A DNA stretch of 64,000 nucleotides from Chloroflexota bacterium (GTDB lineage Bacteria > Chloroflexota > Anaerolineae > Anaerolineales > DRMV01): positions 28,974 to 92,973 of the forward strand of contig DRMV01000037.1 in the NCBI GenBank assembly GCA_011322445.1, written 5' to 3'. Positions 43,692 through 52,735 of this stretch are shown one piece after another. Position 1 is the stretch's first letter. Each line of letters begins with the position of its first letter. The notes beneath the pieces were generated by a model, which searched no databases, had not been told where the DNA came from, and worked only from the letters and a program-made list of their open reading frames with translations. The translations under genes were made by a program, and so were the position numbers.

Positions 43692-45095
43692 TTAGATGCC
43701 AAACCACTTGGTGTGGGCGGAAAAGTCCACCGTATCCAGAATGGTGTGCAGGAAGATACGGGTAATCGTCACAGCGGTAAACAGGCTGACCAGCACGCCC
43801 AAAGCCAGGGTGAGGGCAAAGCCTTTCACCAGGCTTGCGCCGTAAGCGTTCCCGAACCAGAAGAGGATGGCGGTGGTAATGAGGGTCGAAATGTTGGCGT
43901 CACGGATGGAAGGCCATGCCCGGTTCCATCCCAGGTCAATGGCGTGGTTCAAGGGGTGGCCGTCGCGGAGTTCCTCTTTCATGCGCTCAAAGATGAGGAT
44001 GTTCGCGTCGACGGCCATGCCTATGCTCAACACGAAACCAGCGATGCCGGGCAGGGTGAAGGTGACGGGAATCCACTTGAAGATGGCAACTGAAAGCAGG
44101 GCGTAGGTAATCAGCGCCAGGTCGGCCACCAACCCGGGCAGGCGGTAATAAAGCGCCATGAAACTCAAGATGACGATAATGGCGATAATGCCCGCGTGCA
44201 CACTCTTGCGCAGCGAGTCTTCACCCAGGGTAGGGCCAATGGTGCTGCTTTGCACCACCTTCAGCGGGATAGGCAGCGAGCCATAGCGCATCTGGATGGC
44301 GAGGTCGTTGGCGCTTTGCAGGGTGAAGTTGCCGGTGATGACGCCGCGCCCGTCGGTAATGGGGCTTTGCACGCGCGGGGCGGAGATGACTTTCCCGTCC
44401 AGCACAATCCCTAAAATCTTGCCCACGTTTTTGCTGGTGTAGTCGGCGAAGATCTTGGCCCCTTTCGTGGTGAGTTCAAACGCAATCTCGTAGCCGTTGC
44501 CGGTTTGGTTGGGGACGACTTGCACGCTCTTGAGCTCGGCGCCGGTCATCACGGTGTGCCACACTTTTTGAGGCGTGGGGGAAGCCGCCGGGGTTGCACC
44601 CGCTGTGGGGGTGGTTTCGGCGGTGGGGGTCGGTGTGGGGGCTGTGGCTTTGTGGAAGTCGGTCTGGACCGGCGTTCCCGGCGGCAGGTAAGTGTCGCCT
44701 AAATCAACGAATTCCAGCACGCCCGTTTTGCGGATGGTTTCCAGCGCATGTTCGGGGTCGCGTTCGCCGGGCAATTCCACCACGATGCGGCAATTGTCGG
44801 CTAACTGCACCACGGCTTCCGACACGCCGAGGCCGTTGACGCGTTTCTCGACAATCGCGCGCGCCGTTTTCATGGCTTCAGGGTCGACTTTGTTGCAATC
44901 GATCTCAGATTGCAGCAGGGCTTGGACACCACCTTGCAGGTCGAGCCCCAGGCGGGCTTGCACGGGATGCTCGAAGAGGGGTTTGGTCCCAAAGGGGTTG
45001 GGAATGCTGATGCTTTTCGTGCTGGGGAGGTCAATGTAAACCGCCAGCGCGATGAGCAAGAGCACGGGAATCAGGTAGCGTTTGGGATTGCGCAT
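43692..45095 (-). CDS. secD: Protein-export membrane protein SecD
   Basis: A 467-residue SecD. Marks: LGLDLQGGVQALLQ, the P1-head region TDGRGVITG, and the helix pair IGMAVDANILIFERMKEELR. An insert of Thr/Pro/Ala residues (about 150-175, T-P-T-P-T type) lies in the first periplasmic domain; I do not recall such a linker in SecD. ATG 45095 has GGAGG. Its promoter is an extended -10 at 45164-45159. Confidence 0.95.
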   Translation of the reverse strand: MRNPKRYLIPVLLLIALAVYIDLPSTKSISIPNPFGTKPLFEHPVQARLGLDLQGGVQALLQSEIDCNKVDPEAMKTARAIVEKRVNGLGVSEAVVQLADNCRIVVELPGERDPEHALETIRKTGVLEFVDLGDTYLPPGTPVQTDFHKATAPTPTPTAETTPTAGATPAASPTPQKVWHTVMTGAELKSVQVVPNQTGNGYEIAFELTTKGAKIFADYTSKNVGKILGIVLDGKVISAPRVQSPITDGRGVITGNFTLQSANDLAIQMRYGSLPIPLKVVQSSTIGPTLGEDSLRKSVHAGIIAIIVILSFMALYYRLPGLVADLALITYALLSVAIFKWIPVTFTLPGIAGFVLSIGMAVDANILIFERMKEELRDGHPLNHAIDLGWNRAWPSIRDANISTLITTAILFWFGNAYGASLVKGFALTLALGVLVSLFTAVTITRIFLHTILDTVDFSAHTKWFGI

Positions 45096-45158
45096 AGAGG
45101 GAGCCTCCCAGAATAGGGGGATTCGGCCATGCCGCACGCCGCTGGCATGACAGGCCAC

Positions 45159-45167
45159 ATTATACCA
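45159..45167 (-). promoter_or_regulatory. Extended -10 promoter of secD
   Basis: Minus-strand TGG-TATAAT, about 65 bp upstream of the secD ATG. Confidence 0.65.
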
Positions 45168-45196
45168 CCGGCCTTGCGACCTTTTTGGACGAAAAT

Positions 45197-45225
45197 TTGC
45201 CACCCTTTCACTTTTGTTGTATAAT
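45197..45225 (+). promoter_or_regulatory. Sigma-70-type promoter of the nicotinamidase-like gene
   Basis: TTGCCA (45197-45202), a 17-bp spacer, then TATAAT (45220-45225). The leader is about 75 bases. Confidence 0.8.
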
Positions 45226-45280
45226 GCACGTGAAGAAGCGGGAGTGTGTGCGCCCGCCTTTCATTTGGGTCTTTATAAGT

Positions 45281-45297
45281 GTTAGTTTTACACTAAC
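45281..45297. promoter_or_regulatory. Palindromic operator candidate overlapping the ribosome-binding site
   Basis: GTTAGT-TTTAC-ACTAAC is a perfect 6-bp inverted repeat; GGAGG of the gene starts at the next base (45298). The half-site resembles operators of NAD-metabolism regulators of the NrtR/NiaR kind (family link is inference). Confidence 0.55.
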
Positions 45298-45306
45298 GGA
45301 GGCTGT

Positions 45307-46332
45307 ATGATGGACGCTTTGCCCCTTCCCCCGCATTTCCAGCCGGAGCGCGTAGGGAAAGTCTGGAAAGTGGATTACGAGGCCCGCGCGGCAGAAGCCC
45401 GTGCCTGGGCGCAGCAGCATGGCTTGCGCCCTGCCTCGGAAGACACTTTCCGCACTGCGCTGGTGCTCATCGACGTGCAGAACACCTTTTGCCTGCCTGA
45501 ATTCGAGTTGTTCGTCGCCGGGCGCTCCGGCAACGGCGCGGTGGAGGACAACATTCGCCTGTGCCAGTTCATCTACCACCACCTGCACCGCATCACCCAC
45601 ATCACCGCCACCTTAGATACCCACCTGCCGATGCAGATTTTCCACGCGCCCTTCCTCGTGGATGCAGAAGGCCGCCATCCCGCGCCTTTTACCATGATTA
45701 CCGCGGACGATGTGGCTGCCAGCAAGTGGCACTTCAACCCCGCGCTGGCTTCCGAACTCGGCCTGACGGCCGAAGAAGGTCAGCGGCACCTGGAGCACTA
45801 TGTTGCCACCCTGGCTGCCCGCGGCAAATATCAGCACACCGTTTGGCCGTTCCACGCCATGCTGGGCGGCATCGGCCACGCGCTGGTGCCCGCGGTGGAA
45901 GAGGCGGTTTTCTTCCACAGCATCGCCCGCTATACGCAGCCGGAATTCATCATCAAAGGCAACCATCCCCTCACCGAGCACTATTCCGCCTTGCAGCCGG
46001 AGGTCAACACCGCGCCCGACGGGCGCCTCCTGGTGCCACCCAACGAGCGGCTGGTGGCGCTGGTGCAGACCTACGATCGCGTCATCATCACTGGCCAGGC
46101 CAAGAGCCACTGCGTGGCGTGGACGGTGAGCGATCTGCTGGAAGCCCTGCAAAATCGCGGGCAAGGCGACCTCGCCCGCAAAATTTACTTGTTGGAAGAC
46201 ACTACCTCGCCCGTGGTCGTGCCCGGCGCGGATTTTACCGACGCCGCGGACGAAGCCTACGCCCGCTTTGAGGCTGCAGGCGCGCATCGGGTGCGTACCG
46301 ACGCTGCTGCCGAGATTTGGAGTACAATTTAG
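45307..46332 (+). CDS. Isochorismatase-fold nicotinamidase-like hydrolase
   Basis: A 341-residue member of the isochorismatase/nicotinamidase superfamily. The catalytic triad is D56 (LIDVQNTFC), K217 (FIIKGNH) and C269 (AKSHCVAW). Metal ligands fit D104, H106 and H113 ([10 protein letters not shown]). It is about 130 residues longer than typical PncA, with an N-terminal extension and insertions. Because nicotinate phosphoribosyltransferase follows 2.7 kb downstream, conversion of nicotinamide to nicotinate is the likely role. Two ATGs (45307, 45310) are possible; GGAGG favours the second. Confidence 0.85.
   Translation: MMDALPLPPHFQPERVGKVWKVDYEARAAEARAWAQQHGLRPASEDTFRTALVLIDVQNTFCLPEFELFVAGRSGNGAVEDNIRLCQFIYHHLHRITHITATLDTHLPMQIFHAPFLVDAEGRHPAPFTMITADDVAASKWHFNPALASELGLTAEEGQRHLEHYVATLAARGKYQHTVWPFHAMLGGIGHALVPAVEEAVFFHSIARYTQPEFIIKGNHPLTEHYSALQPEVNTAPDGRLLVPPNERLVALVQTYDRVIITGQAKSHCVAWTVSDLLEALQNRGQGDLARKIYLLEDTTSPVVVPGADFTDAADEAYARFEAAGAHRVRTDAAAEIWSTI
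46323..46328 (+). promoter_or_regulatory. Possible -10 box inside the 3' end of the previous gene
   Basis: TACAAT, 45 bp before the GTG of the beta-propeller lipoprotein. No clear -35. Confidence 0.35.
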
Positions 46333-46373
46333 CAACCGTGACGTTTACCTTTGCGCCTTAGGGAGGTGTTGTC

Positions 46374-49007
46374 GTGCAGCAGAACACACGGAGATATTTA
46401 TGGATTGTAGAGGGGGTGGTGATTGTTTTTGTGTTGATGGGATGTTTCTCGTTTTCGATCTCATCATTCCCTTTTTCCATTATTTTTCCCGCGACCCATA
46501 CGCCGCTACCCGTGGGGAATCATCCGTCGGCGCGTGCTGCGCCCTCGACAGCAGCGGCTTCACCTTCGCCGACGCTGACGCCAACGCTCACCTCCACGGC
46601 TACTTTTACCCCCACGCCCACTTTGGCGTTGCCGGTCAGTGTAGGAACACCATATCCTACCCCGCCCAAAGCGGAGATGCCGGCTTCTCCGGTTGCGCTG
46701 CGTTTGTTGGCTCAATATGGGGATGGCGTGGTGTATGATATAGCTTACTTGAGCCAACGAAATGCCGTGGCGTTGGCTACAAGCCGAGGGGTTGCTTTAT
46801 ATGATGCTAAAACCCTTGCCCCTGTGGGCTTTTGGCCCACACAATACCTGGTGCAACGTATTGCTTATTCTCATGGTTTGGTTGCCATAGCCAGCGGAAG
46901 CAGGATTGAGGTGCGCCGAGAAAACGATGGGGAGATAGTTCATGTTTTCAACATGACACATACGACTGGGCGTGGTGAGTACGAGAACGGGAAGCATGGT
47001 ACTTATACACCGGTCACTTTTACTGAGCGCGAGAAGTGGATAACGGCGCTGGCGGCTTCTCCCGACGGGCGCTGGCTTGCTGCTGGTGCTAAGGGCCTGA
47101 TTGATGTATGGGATCTCTCTCAAGGGACACTTTATCAGGCAGAAAGCCGGCTCCTTAGTTTGCAGCAAATCTGGCATTTGCGATTTTCAGCTGATAGTCA
47201 ATGGTTGTTTTACGTCAGAAGTGATGCAGATTTTAGGCAAATCCGCATGGAGCCTTGGGGAGAGCCGGGAAAGTCTCTTTTTGCTTTTGCAAAGAGCCAT
47301 ACATATGCTTCCGCTTGGAAAACGTATGATTTCATTTCTACGATTAGCCTTTCGCCAGACAATCAATATTATGCCGTGGGTTCTTACTTGGGAAGAGTGT
47401 TTGTGTGGAAAGAAGACTTTAAAAAGACGTTTTCTGGGGTTGGAGGCACTTATACCACGCGTATCCCGTGGCGAGTTTGGGATTTGTCCCATAAAGAGGT
47501 GTTGGGAATTAACTTTTATAACAATACAGCCTCAATAGTAAGTCGAGAGCGTTCTATTGAATGGCGGGATATTGCTCACCAGAAGGAAGACAAATCCCTT
47601 GATCGGCAGGTTGCGTTACCGTTTACGCCTTGGAAAGCCCAGCCTTTACCTGATGGGCGCTGGGCTATCGTTTCTACCGGGGGAGAACTGTATTTGCTGG
47701 ATGCGAAGGGTCAGATCACTGCTCACGAGTCGACGTCCTACTCCTTGCGCGTGTGGGCTGCGGCTGTTTTTCCAAAAGGGGAATACGTTGCTTTGGCCGG
47801 GTGGCCTTCTGATGTTGTCATCCGGCGAGTAAAAGATGGTCAGGTGGCCGCCGTTGTCCACTTCACCCGAGCGGAGCCACCTTTTACAGCGATTGCTATT
47901 TCTCCTGACGAGCGGTATTTGGTGATCAGCGACTTGAAGGGCAAGATATGGCGCTATGATCTCAGCCATACGCCGTTGGAAAGCGCGAAGAATCTTTACC
48001 TGGCGCCTACCCTTACGCCAACCCCTACACCTACCTCGGCTTTTACCCCTACGCCTTCGCTTACGCCGACACCTACACCCACGCGTGTGCTTTCTGAGGA
48101 AGGCGCAACGCCGACACCTTCTTCCCCCTCTGCTACACCGACGCCAACCGAGAAGCCTTTCCAGGCAGAAGCAATTTATCACCTTCCACAGCGTTACGAT
48201 TTAGCCCCCACCCTGGCTTTTGCTCCCCAAGGCACCCTGTTGGCGGTTGGTACCTATTGGTTTGCCACCTATATTTGGGATGTGAGTAACGATGCCCTCT
48301 ACCGTTCTTTTGAATGGTTAGATGGTACAGTGACCCATTTGGCTTTTTCTCCAGATGGGGCTTACCTGGCAGGTGCTTCAGTCAATCAAATCATTGTCTG
48401 GCAAATTTCGGGCGGTTTGGTTGATCATGTGTGGACTAAAAACAGCAAGCCTACTATGGGGTGGGTCAATGCGCTTGCTTGGCGCCCTGGGCCAGATTTG
48501 GAACTGGTGTCTGGATCTAACGACCAGCGATGGCGATTATGGAAGTTTAGAGAAACCAAGCCGGTCATGGTGAGCGCCCCGCTGGGGTTCAAAATAGAAC
48601 AGGTAGCGACCTCGCACAACGGTAATTTCGTGGCTGTGAGCGGCCAACAACACTTGATTGTGTGGAGCCTTGTGGATGGCAGATGGGTGGCATCGGCCCA
48701 CTGGGACAATCAGCAACCTTCCCTTCTTGGGGGCACCTGGCCTCCGGCTGGTTCTCCTGACAATCCACCGCCTACCCTCACGCCTACACCCTCTCCTACC
48801 CCCACGCCTACACTCACACCTATGCCTACCGGTACGGCATCGCCCCTTTTCCCTGCGGCTACTGCTACGCCGACCCCTACGATGTCGCCCATTTACACCT
48901 TTGTGGATGCTTTGACCTTTGGGCCGGATAATCACACAATTATCACCGTTTCGTCTGATGGCATTGTGCGCATTTGGGAACTCGCGCCTGCTACAGCACA
49001 ACCTTGA
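46374..49007 (+). CDS. WD40-like beta-propeller lipoprotein
   Basis: An 877-residue surface protein. The signal peptide ends in LMGC, a likely lipobox, followed by a Thr/Pro linker. The rest is a propeller of WD40-like blades (IDVWDLS, RVFVWKED, YIWDVS, IIVWQIS, RLWKF, RIWELA), interrupted by two further P-T-P-T linkers near residues 540-600 and 800-840. It may bind proteins at the surface; no enzymatic motif is visible. The region is lower in GC than its neighbours. Start is GTG 46374 with GGGAGG upstream. Its presence between the two NAD genes is unexplained. Confidence 0.8.
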   Translation: MQQNTRRYLWIVEGVVIVFVLMGCFSFSISSFPFSIIFPATHTPLPVGNHPSARAAPSTAAASPSPTLTPTLTSTATFTPTPTLALPVSVGTPYPTPPKAEMPASPVALRLLAQYGDGVVYDIAYLSQRNAVALATSRGVALYDAKTLAPVGFWPTQYLVQRIAYSHGLVAIASGSRIEVRRENDGEIVHVFNMTHTTGRGEYENGKHGTYTPVTFTEREKWITALAASPDGRWLAAGAKGLIDVWDLSQGTLYQAESRLLSLQQIWHLRFSADSQWLFYVRSDADFRQIRMEPWGEPGKSLFAFAKSHTYASAWKTYDFISTISLSPDNQYYAVGSYLGRVFVWKEDFKKTFSGVGGTYTTRIPWRVWDLSHKEVLGINFYNNTASIVSRERSIEWRDIAHQKEDKSLDRQVALPFTPWKAQPLPDGRWAIVSTGGELYLLDAKGQITAHESTSYSLRVWAAAVFPKGEYVALAGWPSDVVIRRVKDGQVAAVVHFTRAEPPFTAIAISPDERYLVISDLKGKIWRYDLSHTPLESAKNLYLAPTLTPTPTPTSAFTPTPSLTPTPTPTRVLSEEGATPTPSSPSATPTPTEKPFQAEAIYHLPQRYDLAPTLAFAPQGTLLAVGTYWFATYIWDVSNDALYRSFEWLDGTVTHLAFSPDGAYLAGASVNQIIVWQISGGLVDHVWTKNSKPTMGWVNALAWRPGPDLELVSGSNDQRWRLWKFRETKPVMVSAPLGFKIEQVATSHNGNFVAVSGQQHLIVWSLVDGRWVASAHWDNQQPSLLGGTWPPAGSPDNPPPTLTPTPSPTPTPTLTPMPTGTASPLFPAATATPTPTMSPIYTFVDALTFGPDNHTIITVSSDGIVRIWELAPATAQP

Positions 49008-49032
49008 CCTGTACGATAAGGAGAGAGTGTTT

Positions 49033-50370
49033 ATGTCCCTTTTCGATGGCCGTCGTTTGACCGCCGATACCTTCGCTTTAGATTGGGAAGGCATCCGCCG
49101 CGGGGTTTACAGCGATAAGTATTTCGTCAATATCGCGCACTTGCTGGATGTGTTGAGCCAGGAAGGTTATACCTATCGCGGCGGGCGTGGCCGGATGCCC
49201 GCGGCGGAAGCCCCCCTGGCGGTGGGGGATGCCGAGGTCGAAATGCAGTGGTTCACCCGCCGCAAGGGCACCACCGTGGTGGCAGGCGTGGATGTGGCGT
49301 TAGCCATTTTGCGGGAAGCCGCTGGCTATTGGGAAGGCGCGCACTTTGTCAACACCGCGGACGCGTTGCAGGTGTGGGCAGTGGAAGACGGCGACACGGT
49401 GGTTTACCACGGCGACCCACGGCACGTGCAGCCCGTGCTGCGGGTGCGGGGCCGCTACCGCGATTTCGGCCCGCTGGAAACCGTCACGCTGGGCTTCCTC
49501 ACCCGCGGCAGCCGCATTGCCACCAACACCTACCAGATTTTGCAGGCCAGCCGCGGCAAGCCGGTGTTGTTCTTCCCCGCGCGTTTCGACTTGCCCGCGG
49601 TGCAGGCGCTCGACGGCTACGCGTATGCCATCGGTGTGGCGCGCTACAACCACGACCACGACGCCGCGGTGCAGCCCTTCATTTCCACCGACGCGCAGGG
49701 CGCCTGGTGGGGCGGCAAAGGTGGCGGCACCACTGCGCATGCCTACCTTGCCACCTTCCTCGGCGACATTCCCGAGGCCATGCTGGCTTTTGCCCGCACC
49801 CTGCCGCCCGAAGTGCCGCGCATCGCGCTGGTGGATTTCAACAACGCCTGCGCTCGCGATGCCGTGCGGGTGACCGAGGCCATGTTTGCCGAATATCGCC
49901 GCCTGAAGGAAGCCGGAAAGCCCGACGAGGCGGCCTGCTTCCGCCTGTTTGGTGTGCGGCTGGATACTTCTGGCGACCTGCGAGATGAAGGCTTGCCCCC
50001 GCTGGGCGACCCCGCGTTGGATTTGGGCGTCAACCCGCGGCTGGTGTGGCAGGTGCGAGAAGCCCTCGACCACGCGTGGGAGCAATGGGATTTGCCCCCA
50101 TCGTGGCGCGAGGAAGCCCGCCGTTATTGCCAGAACATCAAAATTATGGTTTCGGGCGGCTTCCGCACCGAAAAAATTGCCCGCTTCGAGAAACTCGGTG
50201 TGCCGGTGGACTTCTACGGCGTGGGTTCCTGGTTCTACGACAACCACGGCCCTACCAACACCGACTTTACCGCCGACGTGGTGCGGGTGCGCGTGGGCGA
50301 TGCCTGGCTGGATATGGCCAAAGTGGGGCGCCAGGCGTGTGAGAACCCGGCGCTTCGGCGGGTTTGGTAA
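49033..50370 (+). CDS. pncB: Nicotinate phosphoribosyltransferase
   Basis: A 445-residue type II phosphoribosyltransferase making nicotinate mononucleotide from nicotinate and PRPP, with ATP. Marks: TADTFALDWEGIRRGVYSDKYF near the start, RGSRIATNTYQIL, the barrel, and SGGFRTEKIARFEKLGVPVDFYGVGSWF in the PRPP-binding region. ATG 49033 is preceded by AAGGAG. It completes a two-step nicotinamide salvage route with the 45307 gene. Confidence 0.92.
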   Translation: MSLFDGRRLTADTFALDWEGIRRGVYSDKYFVNIAHLLDVLSQEGYTYRGGRGRMPAAEAPLAVGDAEVEMQWFTRRKGTTVVAGVDVALAILREAAGYWEGAHFVNTADALQVWAVEDGDTVVYHGDPRHVQPVLRVRGRYRDFGPLETVTLGFLTRGSRIATNTYQILQASRGKPVLFFPARFDLPAVQALDGYAYAIGVARYNHDHDAAVQPFISTDAQGAWWGGKGGGTTAHAYLATFLGDIPEAMLAFARTLPPEVPRIALVDFNNACARDAVRVTEAMFAEYRRLKEAGKPDEAACFRLFGVRLDTSGDLRDEGLPPLGDPALDLGVNPRLVWQVREALDHAWEQWDLPPSWREEARRYCQNIKIMVSGGFRTEKIARFEKLGVPVDFYGVGSWFYDNHGPTNTDFTADVVRVRVGDAWLDMAKVGRQACENPALRRVW

Positions 50371-50457
50371 CCTTTGTGCGTGGCCAGATGACCGCACAGC
50401 CAGTTTGTTAGCAATTTACAAGAATTTCATGCCCAGCGCGCGTTGGCGGGTGGGGCG

Positions 50458-50466
50458 TGATATAAT
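50458..50466 (+). promoter_or_regulatory. Extended -10 promoter of the 50476 gene
   Basis: TGA-TATAAT at 50458-50466. Transcription should start near 50473, leaving only about 3 bases before the ATG at 50476. Confidence 0.6.
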
Positions 50467-50475
50467 CAAAATGCT

Positions 50476-50943
50476 ATGAGCGACGAAGTCAAATCTCAGG
50501 TTCCCGTGCCCCAGGGCAACGAAGAAGCCGCGCCCCAGAGCAGCCGCAAGTGGATATGGGCGGCGGCAGGCGGTGGGGTGGTGACATTAGCGCTGTTTGT
50601 GGCGGCGCTGGTGTACCTCCTCAGCCCTGGCGCGCCAACGGCCCGCATTCGCGACATTTTCATCATCTTGCTGGCGTTGGAAGGGTTGCTCGTTGGGGTG
50701 GCGTTGCTGGTGCTGGTGGTGCAGATTGCGGTGCTCATCAACTTGCTGCAGAACGAAGTGCGGCCGATCTTGGATTCCACCACCCGCACCGTCACGGTCT
50801 TGCAGGGCACGGTGGAATTTCTGAGCAAGCGTGTCGCGGAGCCTGTGATAAGGCTCAACGAAACCGTGGCCGCGCTGAGCAGCGTTGCCGGTGCACTGAA
50901 CCTGGTGCGGGGCCGCAAGCGAAAACCTAAAAAAGGAGAGTGA
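50476..50943 (+). CDS. Membrane protein with coiled-coil tail, DUF948-like
   Basis: A 155-residue protein with two transmembrane segments (about residues 27-48 and 60-90) followed by a helical region (NLLQNEVRPILDSTTRTVTVLQGTVEFL split by Asn/Pro) and a basic tail. Similar to DUF948-type proteins found next to YtxH, as here. Likely a cell-envelope stress or structural protein, by context. Confidence 0.7.
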   Translation: MSDEVKSQVPVPQGNEEAAPQSSRKWIWAAAGGGVVTLALFVAALVYLLSPGAPTARIRDIFIILLALEGLLVGVALLVLVVQIAVLINLLQNEVRPILDSTTRTVTVLQGTVEFLSKRVAEPVIRLNETVAALSSVAGALNLVRGRKRKPKKGE

Positions 50944-50946
50944 ACC

Positions 50947-51336
50947 ATGGCCGAGAACAACAATGATTTTGGCGCATTCCTGGCTGGCGTGATCGTGGGG
51001 GGCGTGATGGGCGCCTTGGCCGCTTTGCTGATGGCCCCCCAGTCTGGCGAAGAAATCCGCACGATGCTGCGTGAGAAGGGCGTGGAAATCAAAGACCGCG
51101 CGACGGTGAGCGCCGAAGAGGCGTTGAAGCGCGCGGAGGAAGCCCGCAGGAAGGCTGAAGAAGCCCTGGCGGAAGCCCGCAAGAAGGCCGAGGAAGCCGC
51201 GAAGATCGCGCAGGAGCAGGCCATTACCCTGCAACAGCGCGGGCAGGAAATTGCCGAAGAGGTCGCCAAAAAGGTGAAAAAGGCCGACGAGGCTGAAGCG
51301 GAAGTGGAAGGCGACGAGGCTGAGGCAGAAGCGTAA
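50947..51336 (+). CDS. YtxH domain protein
   Basis: A 129-residue protein. The N-terminal FGAFLAGVIVGGVMGALAALLMAPQSGEEIR is the YtxH signature (here described by its Gly-rich helix and MAPxSG-E-E-x-R). The remainder is an Ala/Glu/Lys-rich coiled coil. YtxH proteins are associated with general stress and small membrane-attached functions; no molecular role is established. It lies 3 bp after the previous gene, clearly an operon. Confidence 0.85.
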   Translation: MAENNNDFGAFLAGVIVGGVMGALAALLMAPQSGEEIRTMLREKGVEIKDRATVSAEEALKRAEEARRKAEEALAEARKKAEEAAKIAQEQAITLQQRGQEIAEEVAKKVKKADEAEAEVEGDEAEAEA

Positions 51337-51365
51337 TTCCCGCCGGTTTGCACCCAACCCAAAAG

Positions 51366-51400
51366 CCCTGACAGGTTTTTGAAAACCTGTCAGGGTTTTT
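51366..51400 (+). terminator. Strong intrinsic terminator
   Basis: CCCTGACAGGTTTT (51366-51379) pairs with AAAACCTGTCAGGG (51382-51395), 14 bp with a two-base loop, followed by TTTTT. It separates convergent genes. Confidence 0.92.
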
Positions 51401-51428
51401 CTTTCCCTCATTCCTAATTCTGCAATTT

Positions 51429-52301
51429 CTAACTTACCCTTCCTGCTTCTTCTGCCTCGCGCATGGCCTGGAACGCCGTGAGGCCGACTTCCAGAATGTC
51501 GCGCGTGGGTTCCCGCGTGGTCAGCCGTTGCAGCCACAGGTTGGGCTGCACGATGGCGTGTACGAAGCGGTTGCCCATGTGGTCGGCGGTCCAGCGCAGA
51601 TATTCGTAGGCGACGCCTGCCAGCACCGGCAGTAAGAGCACCCGGCTGGCAAGCCGCCAGAAGAGCGTTTGCTCGCCCAGCAGGCTGTAAGCCACAATCG
51701 AAACGACCACCAAAATCAACAGGAACGCGGTGCCGCAGCGGGGGTGTTCCAGCGGGTAGCGGGCGGCGCTTTCCGGCGTCAGCGGGGCGTCGGCTTCGAA
51801 CGTGTTGATGGTTTTGTGCTCTGCCCCGTGATACATGTAGAGCCGCCGGACGTCTTCCATCAGCCCGATGGCCCACACATAGCCCACCAGCAGCGCGAGG
51901 CGCACCAGCCCTTCCAGCACGTTGCCCCAAAAGGCGTTCATGCCGAGGAAGCGCTGCCCCAGATGCCCCACGCCCGCGGGTAGCAAGGCAAACATCGCCA
52001 CGCCCACGAGCAGCGAGAAGCCCAGGGTGAGGTACAGCCCCCAGCCTTCCAGTTGCTCCTCTTCGTCCACCTGAAGGTTGGCCGAAAGCGTGAGCGCACG
52101 GGTGCCCAGCACCAGCGCATCCCACAGCCCGATGATGCCCCGCAAAAAGGGGATTTTCATCACCGGGCTTTGGTAAATGCGGCTGAGGGCTTCGGTGTGG
52201 ATGTGGATTTCGCCGTCAGGCTTGCGCATAGCCATTGCTACGGCGCGCTTGCCGCGCATCATCACGCCTTCGATGATGGCCTGCCCGCCGTAGTTGGGCA
52301 T
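51429..52301 (-). CDS. DUF1385 family membrane protein (YqhQ-like)
   Basis: A 290-residue membrane protein. Marks are NYGGQAIIEGVMMRGKR at the N-terminus, VRRLYMYHGAEHKTINTFEA with the conserved H-G-A-E-H-K, and HPRCGTAFLLI. Its biochemical role is unknown. ATG 52301 gives the usual family N-terminus; ATG 52385 would add 28 residues, and neither has a strong ribosome-binding site. Confidence 0.88.
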   Translation of the reverse strand: MPNYGGQAIIEGVMMRGKRAVAMAMRKPDGEIHIHTEALSRIYQSPVMKIPFLRGIIGLWDALVLGTRALTLSANLQVDEEEQLEGWGLYLTLGFSLLVGVAMFALLPAGVGHLGQRFLGMNAFWGNVLEGLVRLALLVGYVWAIGLMEDVRRLYMYHGAEHKTINTFEADAPLTPESAARYPLEHPRCGTAFLLILVVVSIVAYSLLGEQTLFWRLASRVLLLPVLAGVAYEYLRWTADHMGNRFVHAIVQPNLWLQRLTTREPTRDILEVGLTAFQAMREAEEAGRVS

Positions 52302-52410
52302 CTTCAGGTTCTTGCCCGCGGTGGGGATTTCGTTCTCGGCGGCGGTGTCGGCGACGAACAGCGGGAGCAACAGGAAAGCGCGCATGACGGCGTTGGTCAG
52401 TTGCGCCCGT

Positions 52411-52692
52411 TTAGTCGTGGGCGATGGGTTTTTCGGTGAAGAGGTAATCTTTCAACTCCTTGGCAAAGGTGGCGTCCTGCCGTCGAATCCATTCCAGCAG
52501 CATGGCAGCGTGTTCTTTTTCTTCGTCGCGGTTGTGCGCCAGAATGGCCTTTAACTCAGGGTCCTGACAGGCGTCGACGCGCTGGTTGTACCAGTCCACG
52601 GCTTCCAGTTCTTCGGTGAGGGATTTGATGGCGCGATGAAGGTCGCGGGCAGCAGCGGTCAGTTCTTCGACAGGCTCTTGATAGTTCGACAT
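52411..52692 (-). CDS. Encapsulated-ferritin-like protein without targeting tail
   Basis: A 93-residue two-helix protein closely matching encapsulated ferritin (EncFtn): LEAVDWYNQRVDA, AILAHNRDEEKEHAAMLLEWIRR, and YLFTEKPI. The ferroxidase residues equivalent to E32, E62 and H65 of the Rhodospirillum protein are E28, E58 and H61. EncFtn makes a ring-like ferroxidase oxidising Fe(II) and is normally shut in an encapsulin shell through a C-terminal tail. Here the chain stops at FTEKPIAHD; no such tail and no encapsulin gene are visible. AAAGGAG precedes ATG 52692. Confidence 0.88.
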   Translation of the reverse strand: MSNYQEPVEELTAAARDLHRAIKSLTEELEAVDWYNQRVDACQDPELKAILAHNRDEEKEHAAMLLEWIRRQDATFAKELKDYLFTEKPIAHD

Positions 52693-52735
52693 GGGTTTCT
52701 CCTTTGAAACTTGGGGAAGAGAGAGAAGTCTCTCT

